From positions 16,661,501 through 16,725,500 of the forward strand of contig JBBDHG010000009.1 of the NCBI GenBank assembly GCA_037951165.1: a stretch of 64,000 nucleotides of DNA. Reading direction: 5' to 3'. This stretch comes from Lophius americanus. Taxonomy: Eukaryota > Chordata > Actinopteri > Lophiiformes > Lophiidae. The notes beneath the pieces are model-generated. The model saw only the letters and a list, made by a program, of their open reading frames with translations, was not told the origin of the DNA and ran no database searches. The position numbers and the translations under genes are program-made. Shown piece by piece: positions 46,801-54,706 of the stretch (within the stretch, counting starts at the first letter, position 1; every line of letters starts with the position of its first letter).

Positions 46801-49800
46801 GAGTCAAAGGTTTTGGAAAAACAACAAAAGTGGCCACAATACAAGAGGTTGCAATATTGTACCTAGTACATAAACGTATTGGCATGAGCAGAAGCAAAAA
46901 TAAACTGTCATCAAATACATGTAAGGGTTTTTCTTTTACACTTTTTCACTTTATCTTTGGTTGGTCATGATCATCGCGACCCCACAAATTCGTTATACTT
47001 AGATTTGCCCATTTTTGAGCTGAAGGGTTTAAATTTAGTACTGCACTGCAAAAAAGGAATTTCAAGAGAGAAAAAGAAAAAGAAAAAAAAATATTATTAT
47101 TATTATTTTTTTTAAATTATTATTATTATTTTAATATTTTTTATTAAATTAATTATTAATCTTGGATGAAGTTATGGATTATTAAAATTAGTATAGTCAA
47201 TTAATTGAGTATCAACATACTCAATTTAAGCAAATCAGTATTAAATAAATTACATTCATTGATTGTAATTAGCCAAAATTTAATTTGGGCTTTTTTTGTG
47301 TTTAGTTTTGAGGCCCATTATGATTTTCAGTGGATAGATTTTGATCATTGTTTTAAGTATGAAGTAAAATTTTCCTTCCCCATTGGCAGGTTTTGTGAGA
47401 TTTTTTTTCTTATTTCAAGACAACCTGCTTATGATTTAAAAAAATGCGTCTTTTTTTCTAGTATGGCTGTTTTTTGACAGTAAACCAGCCCTGGTGGAAA
47501 AAGGAGGACTGAGGTCCAGCAACTCAAAATACACAAATACAAAGTGATGATGATACCTGAAGCCTTTCCAGACATCCAGCCAGCTGGATCGGACCACAGC
47601 GCTCTTTAAAGGTTTACTTCCACGGCTCAACTTCTTCCTGGACACTCGAATCGTGGCCCCTCTGCAAGGCAAAAAACTTTAATTTACTAAAGGTACTTTA
47701 CATATGGAAAATTCCGACTGGCCTTCTATGGAAAATTAACCTATATAGCTGAACGTTGGAGTCTCAAAACTTGACAACATGAAGAGAAATTGTGACCAGT
47801 TTAAACTGCAACAACAGCAGTGAATAAAACATCTGAAACACTCGTAAACCTCTTATCTGTACTGCAAGTTTAAAACCAAATCGAACTGTCACGCAATTTG
47901 GTCTTCATAGATAGATGTTTATTGTCATCGCATAATAAAACACACCAATATTTCCTTTCTGCAGCATCCACCAGCAATAAAATATAGCATAAAGTATAAA
48001 ATAAAATATATAAACAAAAACATGAGTGTGCTCACATGAGTACAACAACTTGAAAAACTACTCATAGGATTTTTATACAACTCGGTGGGAGGATGGATCA
48101 GATAACGAAGAAACGCTGAATTTTGTTTTGGATCCAGGCTATGGGGAAGATCGAGACTGGAGAAGAGTGGGGCATGTTTTTTTTAGAACTTTATTACACC
48201 ATGTCACGTAGGGTGAGGTTCGTGGCAGGTGAGGCACTGACCCTTTCAGAGTTAGATTTACAGATATATGAACCCGATAGAGAACTTTGAATTTACCATT
48301 TAATCGCCAGCTTGCACACTAACTACTGGTTGTGTTTCATATCTCATATCAGAATTCTCTACACACACATGGTAAGGTACAAACACGGACTACTGTAGTG
48401 AACTTGACGGATTTTGTGTTGTGTTTTGTGTTTGATTTTGTCTGAGAATACCTTGGAATCTTCTGTTTCACAGTCTTTTCTGGCCTGGGATGTTGACGAG
48501 GAGGAGGTGGAGCTGGCCGATGGAAGACTGAACGACCAACGGTGTCTGACGAATGACTTCAAAAAACACAAACATCAATATTGCACTGGCAGCTGTATTT
48601 TGAGGAGTTCTAGTAATATTTTTAATACTGAAAATATACTTGTTGGTGTTTGACGATGGGTCTCTTTCCACTGGAACATCAGCACCAGGGGGAGCAGCGT
48701 TCCCTCCTGTATCTTCCTCGTCATTGGATGAGTCAGTCTCAACTTCTTCTTGACTAGCCCAACTAGCCATTATATTGATGTACTGGCTTTGTTCTTTGTT
48801 GGTGTTAGAATTAGCTATTTTTGGAGACAGGAAAGAAAAATGACGATTCTGGCAGGAGGGATGAAACAGACTTAAACAAAAATTAGCTTTAATTCCCTCA
48901 GTACCTTCGTTGCTTGGCTCAGAGGACTGCTCTAGTGGAGGCAATTTGACTCCTGAGTTCTGGTCTAAAGTTGACATCACCAGCCATGACAATGCCCCCA
49001 TATCTAGATACATAAACATAAAAATCATTGTGTTCAGCCAATCAGAATTCAGAGTGTCTGTTTAATCTTTTTTCCCAGTAAGAACTTGAACTTTCTGAAA
49101 CAGAGAAGAGCAAATGCTCAGATTGCAGCTTGTTTAGATCACAGTTACAGGTTTTCCCCAAGGGATATTGAAATGTACGTGTACGAAAGGATTATTTTTC
49201 TTTTATACTTCTTTTTTTGTTTTTTACTTGGATTTACCAAATGCGTGTTTTTTAAAACGTCAATTTATTTAGAAATGTACATATTTTAACAATGGAAAAG
49301 GTGGTAGGCAATATATTATTGTGCACAGTGTTTAAACGTTTAATATTTATACTTTTTGACCTTTGACAACTCGGCATGGTATGGTATCAGGTAGACGAAC
49401 GAAGGAAGAACACCGGGCCACGTTCATGAATATCGTACAGTGGGTTTTGGTAAGGCACAGTAGGGCAAAGTATACCTGTTCAAACATATGCAGCCTCATG
49501 CAAAACACCTTGATTGAAATAGGTCAGCAAGGCTCTATACGAAACATGTATATTGTAAATGTTTTATGTTATAATAATAATAATAATGATAAAGATTATT
49601 TAAAATTCTTTAACAAGACCGAAATGTATCTTGTGGAATCTTAGATGTCCTACATGTCTGTGAAGTAGTCAAATATGATGTCACCAGCAGACGCGTCATT
49701 TAATTGGTGGGTAAACCTGTCTGTGTGCTTACAGCTGCTGTGATTGGCCAGAGGTGGGAGGAGAGTAGAGGAATGCAGACATGCACAAGAGAGGAACACG

Positions 49801-52800
49801 GAGCAGAGACGTTAACAGGCTTGGGAGTAATTTACTATTCAATACACGGAAATACACTTGTGGAGGATTACACCAATCTACATAGGATTTAGTGGATGCT
49901 GAACTTGGGTGTGTGCGCCTTAAGCGACAGTTTGCTGAGTCTAGCGTCAGAGATACCGAGGAGTTGCCCGGGAAGGACCAGGTGTGCCGCGGGGTGGGTC
50001 TCCATGGAGGAGCTATCGTCAACGCCAGGTGCAGGTTGTTTCTCGGAACCACGGATGATTCGGGACTAATGCTGAACTGATGAACTCTCGTAAAAAGTAG
50101 AGCTTTGCGAACTGTGAGTGAACTATTTTCTGACCTATTGTGGATTCCGGTGACGAGAAAAGGATATGGTGCGCACACGTGCTACACTCTGATTTCAAAC
50201 GGCTTCTTAAAACCGCGCATGTGAATTATTCTGTCCTTTATACATTGTGAGAACAATACTGAGGTCAACTAAAGCCTTTAATTTCGGGATGTTTAATTTG
50301 ATTAATAATATACCTATAATTTGCTAATTTCGTTTTATTTATTTTTAACAACATGACAATTTGGTTATTGTCATTTTTATGTTCACCCGCAGAGTAGGTT
50401 ATCCATGGATTTTGAGAGAACAGTACAAGATTAATGATGAATTCTGGTTAAAGATTTCTTTAGTTTTGAAAGACTTCGCAATAGCTTTAGACAATTTTGT
50501 CTTTTCAAAATGCTTTGGATGATGCACTCCACTGAGATAAGTATGGAACAGTTCCATCCTATACCAGATGGATTGCAACCTTTCTTCAAACCTGCAACTA
50601 ACATGAGAGAAACTAAGCCAAACTAGAAACAGAAGTTCAAATTGATAGATGAGCTGAAATGAAGATTGATTTCATTACCTGTTTGGGATTGGCCTATCTG
50701 ATCCAGTGATGGGGTTGGTACTGGTGGTGCTGTTGGAGTTGTCATGGAACTGACAGCGGGGTTAGCCACACTGTTGACCATACCTGCCAAACCGGGTATG
50801 TTAGAAAACGAGCCAACGATGCTGTCTAAGCTAACAGCATCTGTGTGGGTAGCAGGTCCAGGTGTGCAGGTGGAGGCAGAATTCGGCATGGCAGTAGAAT
50901 GATTCACCACAGTGCCAGCAGTTCCAGCTAAGCTAGGAATATGAGCAGCAATGTTGTTGGTCACACTGTCTATTGATGGGGGGGCAATGGGTGCTGGAGC
51001 AGGGGGTGCATTGGGGACTGAGCCACCAATGAAAGTAGCAAAACCAGCTAAAGACGGGATCTTGGTGGCAATGGTGTCAGTGATGCTGGCTAGAGTTGGG
51101 AGGACGATGCCGTTGTTCGACCCACTTTGAGGAGGTTGGAAAACTGCATCATTACCTGAAGAGGGTGACAGTAACATCAGAGTGACATCATCGGACTACC
51201 ATTAACCTGTTCCACTCTGTTTATTTTAAGCCTTTATTTTGGGTATGCCTAAATGACATACCCAAAATAAACTGGAAACAGCTCCAACTATTAGGTGTAT
51301 TTGCATAACCTTGGTGTCAACGGACAAGGGAGTCCTAAAATAATTTATTTACAGTGTCAGTAACGGTTTACCTATTCTATATGCGAGTAACCTGTGATCA
51401 GACACACACACACACAAAAAAATTCTATCCTTGTCTTTTTTTTATTTTTATGAATAGATAAATAGTCTAGCACATTATTATATTACAGCTACCCTATGAA
51501 ACAAAACAAAAAAAAAATCCGTGAATTTCCTCTGAAACCCTTTAACTTTTGAATCAAATTTGATAGAAATTACATAACGTTCATGTTGTTTTATACAGTG
51601 TTTGAGGGATCGGACCAGTAGGAATCTTGAAATGGCAGTCAGGCTGACAAAATATGTCCACTAGAGGGCGCTATCTGCACATAGTACAACCTTTGGCTGT
51701 CTGTGTTTTTTTTTTTAGCAAAATCCAGTATTGTGCACTGTGAAAGAGTCCTATTATGATCATTGAGAGGAAGTAATTTCAAAATAAAAGCTATATTGAG
51801 AGGGGCTATTGTTTTATCCCATTTTTTTGGTATCCCCAACAGGTTCAGATTCAAACAAACTATATCCCCATCAGGCTTCTTTTTGTATTTTGGCCATTGA
51901 CAATTTGATAATTCATTACAATATAAGGACTGAAAATAGAGACGAAACCATTAATACAAAGATTATGTTTTGAAAGGGTCGGGCCTCTGTGGTAACCTGT
52001 GCTAGCCCACATAGCCAGCTCACGAGAATCAACAAAACAGACAAGATTTATTGCCACATAAATAGTCAGTAGTAATTGTCTTAAACCGGTTGTGCATCAC
52101 ATATTGGCTGCAGCTGTTCACCTGAGACTATATGAACCACAATAGTAAAAGACACATGCTTTCCCGTCTGCCCTTTGCACAAATATCTCCAACAGTAATC
52201 TTCTCAACAAACCAGTTTGACTGTGATGTTTTTTTTCGCCGAAGTGTTGTTGTAGGTTTTTCATGCCCTCAAATGATGCCACAAAAACGGGATTGAATGA
52301 TGATTTAAGTGCTGCAGTTGAGTGAGTGAGAATAAACAGAAGGAAAAACATAATGATATAAAAAAATGTATACAATAATATTATAAACATCTAGAAAAGC
52401 ACTTAGAAATGTATTATTATTTATTGTTATTTAGAGTTCATTTTTGTTATACATACACTACTAAAAATATAATAAAGGGAACACATGATCATAACAGTGT
52501 AACTCCAAGTCAAGCGCACCTCCGGGATATCAACTTGCTCAGTCATCAAGCAGTATTCCTTGTGAATTAATTTCACCTGCTGTTGTGCAAATTGGACAGA
52601 CAGCAGTTGGAAAGGAGAGGCAATTAGCGGGACAACCCATATTATGGAATGGTTTGACAGGTGGTGGCCACATTTCCCTCTCCTCATCCTTTCTGGCTGA
52701 TTTTTCTCTATTTTTGCATTTTTCCAGTGCCCTCACCACTAGTGGTAGCATGAGGCGGTATCTGCAACCCACAGAAGTTGCTCAGGTAGTGCAGCTCATC

Positions 52801-54706
52801 CAGGATGGCACATCCATACGGGCTGTGGCCATAAGGTTTGCTGTGTCTCCCAGCACAGTGTCAAGAGTGTGGATAGGTGGAAGGGGCCACAGGAGGGCAA
52901 CAACACAGCAGCAGGACCGCTATATGCTCCTTTTTTAGACGGAGAAACGGGAGGAGCACTGTCAGAGCCCTACAAAAAGACCTCCAGCAGGACACGTATG
53001 CATGTTTCTGCCCAAACTGTCAGAAACCGACTCCATGAGGTTTGAATGATGGCCCAACGTCTACAAGTCAGGCTCTGTTAACAGCCTGGCACCCTGCAAC
53101 CCAATTGGCATTTGTCAGAGCACCAGAGTTGGCAGATTTGCCATTGGCGCCCTGTTGTCTTCACAGACGAGAGCAGGCTAACACTGAGAGCATGTGACAG
53201 ACGGGAGATAGTCTGGACTCGTTTTGGAGAAAGTTCTGCTACCAGCATCCTCCTCCAGCATGACCGGTTTGGTGTTGGGTCAGTGGTAGTCTGGGCAGGC
53301 ATATCTTTGAATGGCTGCACAGACCTCCGTGTGCTATCCAGGCATACCCGGACCGCTGTTAGTTACCGGGATGAGATCCTCGGACCCATTGTCAGACCAT
53401 GCTGTTGCAATGGGCCCTGGTACCTTCTGCTGCATGACAAAGCCCGGCCTCATGTGGCGGGAGAGTGTCAGAGGCTCTTGCATGACAGTCCTTGGTACTA
53501 TTGACTGGCCCACCTGTTCACCAGACCTGAATCCAATCAAGCACCTCTGGGACATCATGTATTGTTGCATCCACTACTGCCACGTCGCACCACAGACTGT
53601 CCAGGAGCTGGCTAACAACCTGATCCCGGTCTGTGGGGAGATCCCCCAGGAGACCATCCGCTGTCTCATCGGGAGCATTCCCAGATGTTGTGGGGAGTGC
53701 ATACAGGCACATGGAGGCCATGCACACTACTGAGCCAGATTATGAGTTGTCTTGGTGAAATTCCCAATAGTGGGATCAGCATTGGGATCTCATTTTTCCA
53801 CTTTGAGTTTGAGTATGATTCTGACTCCAGTCCTCAATGGATCGTTCTATTGTTCTCAACAAATTTCACTAGTGTTCCCTTTATTTTTTTTTTAGTAAAT
53901 GTATATTATTTATATATTAATTCTGTTAATTAAAAAGAGTGATTGTAGACGTAGCTTGAAAAAAAAGTTTCCTGGCTGGTGGTGTTACCTGTGAATAAAA
54001 TATTTTCCGTGAAACTTGATGGTGGAGGAGACATAAAAATAATGATGTTGATGTGTCTATTATTTTGAATTGTATCTGTAATTTGTCTTTTTTCTATTAC
54101 CTTGGTTTTTTCAGGATTTTATGAAAATGAATAAAATAAGAATTTTCCCACCTCAACTCAAACAGAGCCAGACAATTTGAGAGCTGCTCGGCCCTCGTTG
54201 TGGACTTTTAAATTTTGGTCCACTGTTGAGTTGGACACCCCTATTCTAGAAATACTTTTTCTCTTCTCATGTTACTTTTTTTCTTTTTTTTTAAGTGTGC
54301 TTATAATTTTGGCAGGAACTGGATATAGGACAAACAGCATTTTGTACGTTGAGTACCGTTTTTGTCATTTGTCACGCCTCTCGACAATCACAACACCAGA
54401 TCTCCGCAACTGAGATGTCAGTAACATTCCATCAGAGAGGATTGTAAAGTTTGTATGTTTACCTGCAAAGGGACTTGGAAGGAGGTGAGCTCCATTTGAT
54501 GAAACTGGTTCCACACTTTCACCAGTCAGACCTCTGATGGACAAATATAAAAAAAGTTCAGTTGGAATATAAGCTTTCTTCAGCAGATTTAATCTTGCTA
54601 TGTAGATTTTACTGTACACTCACCTTTCCAAAGAGGACATGGAGGCCAAACTGTCCCGTGAGTAACGACTTCGAGGCTTTGGGACGGGAGCATGAGGAGA
54701 ATCCAT
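34802..54706 (-). CDS. ARAP-family ArfGAP/RhoGAP, short form (1152 aa, 25 coding exons)
   Basis: PI3K-responsive GTPase-activating protein for Arf and Rho family GTPases. Twenty-five exons (listed separately) join in frame. Residues 1-336: disordered, with PVPKPR and a Pro-rich PAPPPPRQ segment, and three IPSLAG-type repeats; no SAM domain. PH1 about 355-450, PH2 about 455-545, ArfGAP about 550-675 with zinc Cys563, Cys566, Cys583, Cys586 and arginine finger Arg591. A short region after it (678-733) matches the family linker. PH3 (about 753-828) is shortened, PH4 about 835-935, RhoGAP about 965-1135 with arginine finger Arg991 in EGVYRRCG. The protein stops at 1152 (EEQITVL), where known ARAPs continue into RA and PH5. 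ArfGAP QHRAL is ARAP3-like while VRSLKMD is ARAP1-like, so the paralogue is open. Known ARAPs are roughly 1450-1700 residues. Confidence 0.93.
35697..35838 (-). CDS. ARAP coding exon 24 (RhoGAP)
   Basis: Residues 1088-1135: QDNKMSAQNLALVLVPTLFQ, the conserved N-KM--NLA-V--PTLF RhoGAP block. Donor GTAAAT. Confidence 0.95.
36169..36193. repeat. (AGCTA)n microsatellite
   Basis: Five AGCTA pentamers in ARAP intron DNA. Confidence 0.9.
36755..36910 (+). repeat. Interspersed repeat, copy 1
   Basis: Shares GCATGATAGACACAGGTGTAA, AGCTGGACACAT and the order of several other blocks with 38675-38830, same orientation. Family unknown; no open frame conserved between the copies. Confidence 0.75.
37010..37115 (-). 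CDS. ARAP coding exon 23 (RhoGAP)
   Basis: Residues 1053-1087: FSAYRRLLKKLSADNRATL, matching family YRELLxRLPxVNRATL. Found from the minus strand between GT-rich DNA and the exon 22 donor. Confidence 0.93.
37213..37422 (-). CDS. ARAP coding exon 22 (RhoGAP arginine finger)
   Basis: Residues 983-1052: GLKVEGVYRRCGQTS with catalytic Arg991, then ATSALKQYVRQQ and RQQWLHAA. The usual FFRELPDPL helix end is altered (YVRQQESLIP). Confidence 0.95.
37515..37735 (-). CDS. ARAP coding exon 21 (PH4 end, RhoGAP start)
   Basis: Residues 909-982: VSFRFEEQHSCQSWFNHLQK closes PH4, a Pro-rich linker PHRPPPPAP follows, then VPPAIERCISHVTTY opens the RhoGAP. The acceptor is a tandem CAGCAG (NAGNAG), so an isoform with one extra codon is possible (start 37738). 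Confidence 0.9.
37985..38030 (-). CDS. ARAP coding exon 20 (PH4)
   Basis: Residues 894-908: MDPSENIITIVTAD, 46-base micro-exon confirmed by frame on both sides. Confidence 0.85.
38675..38830 (+). repeat. Interspersed repeat, copy 2
   Basis: Second copy of the element at 36755-36910; extends left with TTTGACCTTGCAGCGGAA, a word also found near 35955. Confidence 0.75.
39018..39213 (-). CDS. ARAP coding exon 19 (PH4)
   Basis: Residues 829-893: SYAEVGGASAVSKVCVVEMG, AWLLLWEDGVSVHPI. Donor GTAACA. Confidence 0.87.
39290..39650. repeat. Degenerate TACTGATAACTACAACTCAGG tandem tract
   Basis: Period about 24-30 bases; units such as TTATACTGATAACTACAACT recur with drift through ARAP intron 18-19. 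The plus-strand open frame 39495-40004 begins in it and is not a gene. Confidence 0.65.
39747..39846 (-). CDS. ARAP coding exon 18 (PH3 end)
   Basis: Residues 795-828: HEFEIVTPNDQLSCTTDNQE, then ALLSHLVHIL as the closing helix. Confidence 0.87.
39991..40056 (+). mobile_element. LINE 3' tail, copy 1
   Basis: TTTGAGATTTGATCCAAATG followed by TAAAGTGCATTATAAATTAA and an ATT microsatellite, identical over most of its length to 43479-43545. Confidence 0.75.
40861..40987 (-). CDS. ARAP coding exon 17 (PH3 start)
   Basis: Residues 753-794: DEEEEELHGKLEEDRFLFSV, then CDVLDLREVLSVFL. PH3 appears shortened: the usual RRWC-L strand is not evident. Confidence 0.85.
41965..42021 (-). CDS. ARAP coding exon 16 (linker)
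   Basis: Residues 734-752, short linker VPPYQPQATNRK; both splice sites good and in phase. Confidence 0.82.
42164..42263 (-). CDS. ARAP coding exon 15
   Basis: Residues 701-733: SPSPIMLAEKAGQALQNELL, equivalent to TPLALAEQAGQTLQMEFL in the family. Confidence 0.92.
42470..42640 (+). repeat. Interspersed repeat carrying CCACTAGGGGGAG
   Basis: GCCACCACTAGGGGGAGTTT followed by TATCTCCAAAAGTTTACAGG; an inverted relative lies at 13190-13290 and another decayed relative at about 62700-62840 (TTTGGTGCAT-TGAATCAA). Confidence 0.6.
43069..43137 (-). CDS. ARAP coding exon 14
   Basis: Residues 678-700: RLRQVVCGDDIEETMSLICSG, equivalent to family LCAAV..D..ETM.L.FSGA. Donor GTATGA. Confidence 0.9.
43255..43545 (+). 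mobile_element. L2-like LINE 3' remnant
   Basis: Translation fragments KKDLKLSFLAEP and the CACTTTGAGATTTGATCCAA tail ending in (ATT)n match the end of fish L2-type LINEs. The 3' 66 bases match 39991-40056. Confidence 0.65.
43909..44091 (-). CDS. ARAP coding exon 13 (ArfGAP C-terminal part)
   Basis: Residues 617-677: LFVAYGNWLPNQVW, FIQDKYSRGRYRR, matching family LFxxxGN and FIxxKYxxGxFR. A 13/14 match to the CTCF consensus is embedded at 43957-43970. Confidence 0.94.
44174..44259 (-). CDS. ARAP coding exon 12 (ArfGAP arginine finger)
   Basis: Residues 588-616: GQHRAL with catalytic Arg591, then SKVRSLKMDNKVWTEPL, the conserved ArfGAP core. Confidence 0.97.
44626..44825 (-). CDS. ARAP coding exon 11 (PH2 end, ArfGAP zinc finger)
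   Basis: Residues 521-587. DLNIWMDSL closes PH2; the zinc finger is CGDC, then WASVNLLLVICHAC (C-X2-C-X16-C-X2-C). The strongest single family marker in the gene. Confidence 0.97.
44972..45236 (-). CDS. ARAP coding exon 10 (PH1 helix and PH2)
   Basis: Residues 433-520: EVLEGWITSLLA is the closing PH1 helix with its Trp; ELHGQITIKDSRSRVYAAIW begins PH2, followed by ALITPYKSF. Confidence 0.93.
46213..46333 (-). CDS. ARAP coding exon 9 (PH1)
   Basis: Residues 393-432: VLFHVSSITNVKKQDKGRF then FSVYFRKKHYDFMAHNE, later PH strands; donor GTAAGA. Confidence 0.9.
46485..46545 (-). CDS. ARAP coding exon 8 (PH1)
   Basis: Residues 372-392: YNVLWATMDGQLMALYKKR, PH strand 3-4. Donor GTAAGT. Confidence 0.9.
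47070..47160. repeat. (ATT)n/AT-rich low complexity
   Basis: Interrupted ATT and A/T runs in ARAP intron 7. Confidence 0.8.
47557..47661 (-). CDS. ARAP coding exon 7 (PH1 start)
   Basis: Residues 337-371: basic RKKLSRGSKPLKS, then SSWLDVWKGFR, the first strands of a PH domain. Confidence 0.85.
48452..48556 (-). CDS. ARAP coding exon 6 (proline-rich)
   Basis: Residues 302-336 with FHRPAPPPPRQHPRP, a likely SH3-binding segment, leading to the PH1 exon. Reading frame set by the neighbouring exons. Confidence 0.75.
48640..48814 (-). CDS. ARAP coding exon 5
   Basis: Residues 244-301; acidic SSNDEEDTGG and a Pro/Gly stretch. Donor GTATAT, phase 2. Disordered linker. Confidence 0.7.
48905..49003 (-). 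CDS. ARAP coding exon 4
   Basis: Residues 211-243, MGALSWLVMSTLDQNSG and further; acceptor GTATCTAG, donor GTACTG. No recognised domain. Confidence 0.68.
49690..50180. other. GC- and CpG-richer block in ARAP intron 3
   Basis: Stands out from the AT-rich intron: includes ACGCGTC, two ATTGG (CCAAT-box complements, 49700-49750), GTTGCCCGGGAAGG and GCCGCGGGGTGGG. Open frames on both strands (49729-50178 minus, 49892-50080 plus) show no family. Could be an internal promoter or a decayed LTR. Confidence 0.4.
50679..51155 (-). CDS. ARAP coding exon 3 (IPSLAG repeats)
   Basis: Residues 52-210. Three degenerate repeats ending IPSLAG (89), IPSLAG (129) and IPGLAG (176), each preceded by S(I/L)(D/T)S(I/V)-type sequence and separated by Ala/Pro/Thr-rich linkers. 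Open over 477 bases with good splice sites in correct phase. I know no counterpart in mammalian ARAPs. Confidence 0.78.
51233..51271. repeat. Inverted repeat TTTATTTTGGGTATG
   Basis: Perfect 15-base arms (51233-51247 and 51257-51271) with a 9-base loop. The right arm plus its flank to about 51320 is a diverged inverted copy of 530-620, where only one arm is present. Confidence 0.85.
51658..51671 (+). promoter_or_regulatory. Predicted CTCF motif
   Basis: CCACTAGAGGGCGC is a 14/14 match to the CTCF core consensus CCASYAGRKGGCRS. Lies in ARAP intron 2. Binding is inferred only. Confidence 0.55.
52452..53901 (+). mobile_element. Tc1-like DNA transposon with TIRs, inactive
   Basis: 1450-bp element bounded by TA (52450-52451 and 53902-53903). 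Left end CATACACTACTAAAAA and right end (inverted) CATTTACTAAAAAAAA both lead to AATAAAGGGAACAC. Family: Tc1-like. Inserted in ARAP intron 2, in the direction opposite to the gene. Confidence 0.92.
52750..53733 (+). pseudogene. Tc1-like transposase, frameshifted
   Basis: Helix-turn-helix N-terminus MRRYLQPTEVAQVVQL, AVAIRFAVSPSTVSRVW, then a stop at about 52937. The DDE core continues in other frames: FTDESR (first Asp), LLHDKARPHVA (second Asp), SPDLNPIKHLWD, and it ends GGHAHY. The third catalytic acid, normally Glu in NPIEH, is Lys here (codon 53539-53541), so even a frame-corrected copy would lack the triad. Confidence 0.9.
54463..54533 (-). CDS. ARAP coding exon 2
   Basis: Residues 28-51; phase 2 in, phase 1 out; donor GTAAAC. 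Ser/Gly-rich, no domain. Confidence 0.75.
54624..54706 (-). CDS. ARAP coding exon 1
   Basis: Residues 1-27. Start Met lies right at the acceptor CCCCTCCAG, so the 5' UTR is in upstream exon(s). Contains PHAPVPKPRSRYSR, a Pro/basic motif common in ARAP N-termini. Confidence 0.8.

Larger units (their letters stand above)
35839..48451. other. ARAP 3'-half introns
   Basis: Introns between exons 6 and 24 are mostly AT-rich. Beyond the listed repeats, 46140-46195 is a fragment of the repeat seen at 725-880, and 47905-47990 has a TTTATTGTCAT tail whose complement (ATGACAATAAA) also occurs at 4128 and 11060. Long open frames here such as 36586-37089 and 47205-47477 have no support. Confidence 0.5.
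51156..54462. other. ARAP intron 2
   Basis: Hosts the Tc1-like element, the inverted repeat and the CTCF-like motif. Remaining sequence is AT-rich with no exon evidence. Confidence 0.55.

Noticed and set aside
49729..50178. 149-codon minus-strand open frame in ARAP intron 3
   Set aside because: No resemblance to ARAP or any family, no consistent splice sites, and exons 3 and 4 already join in phase across it.
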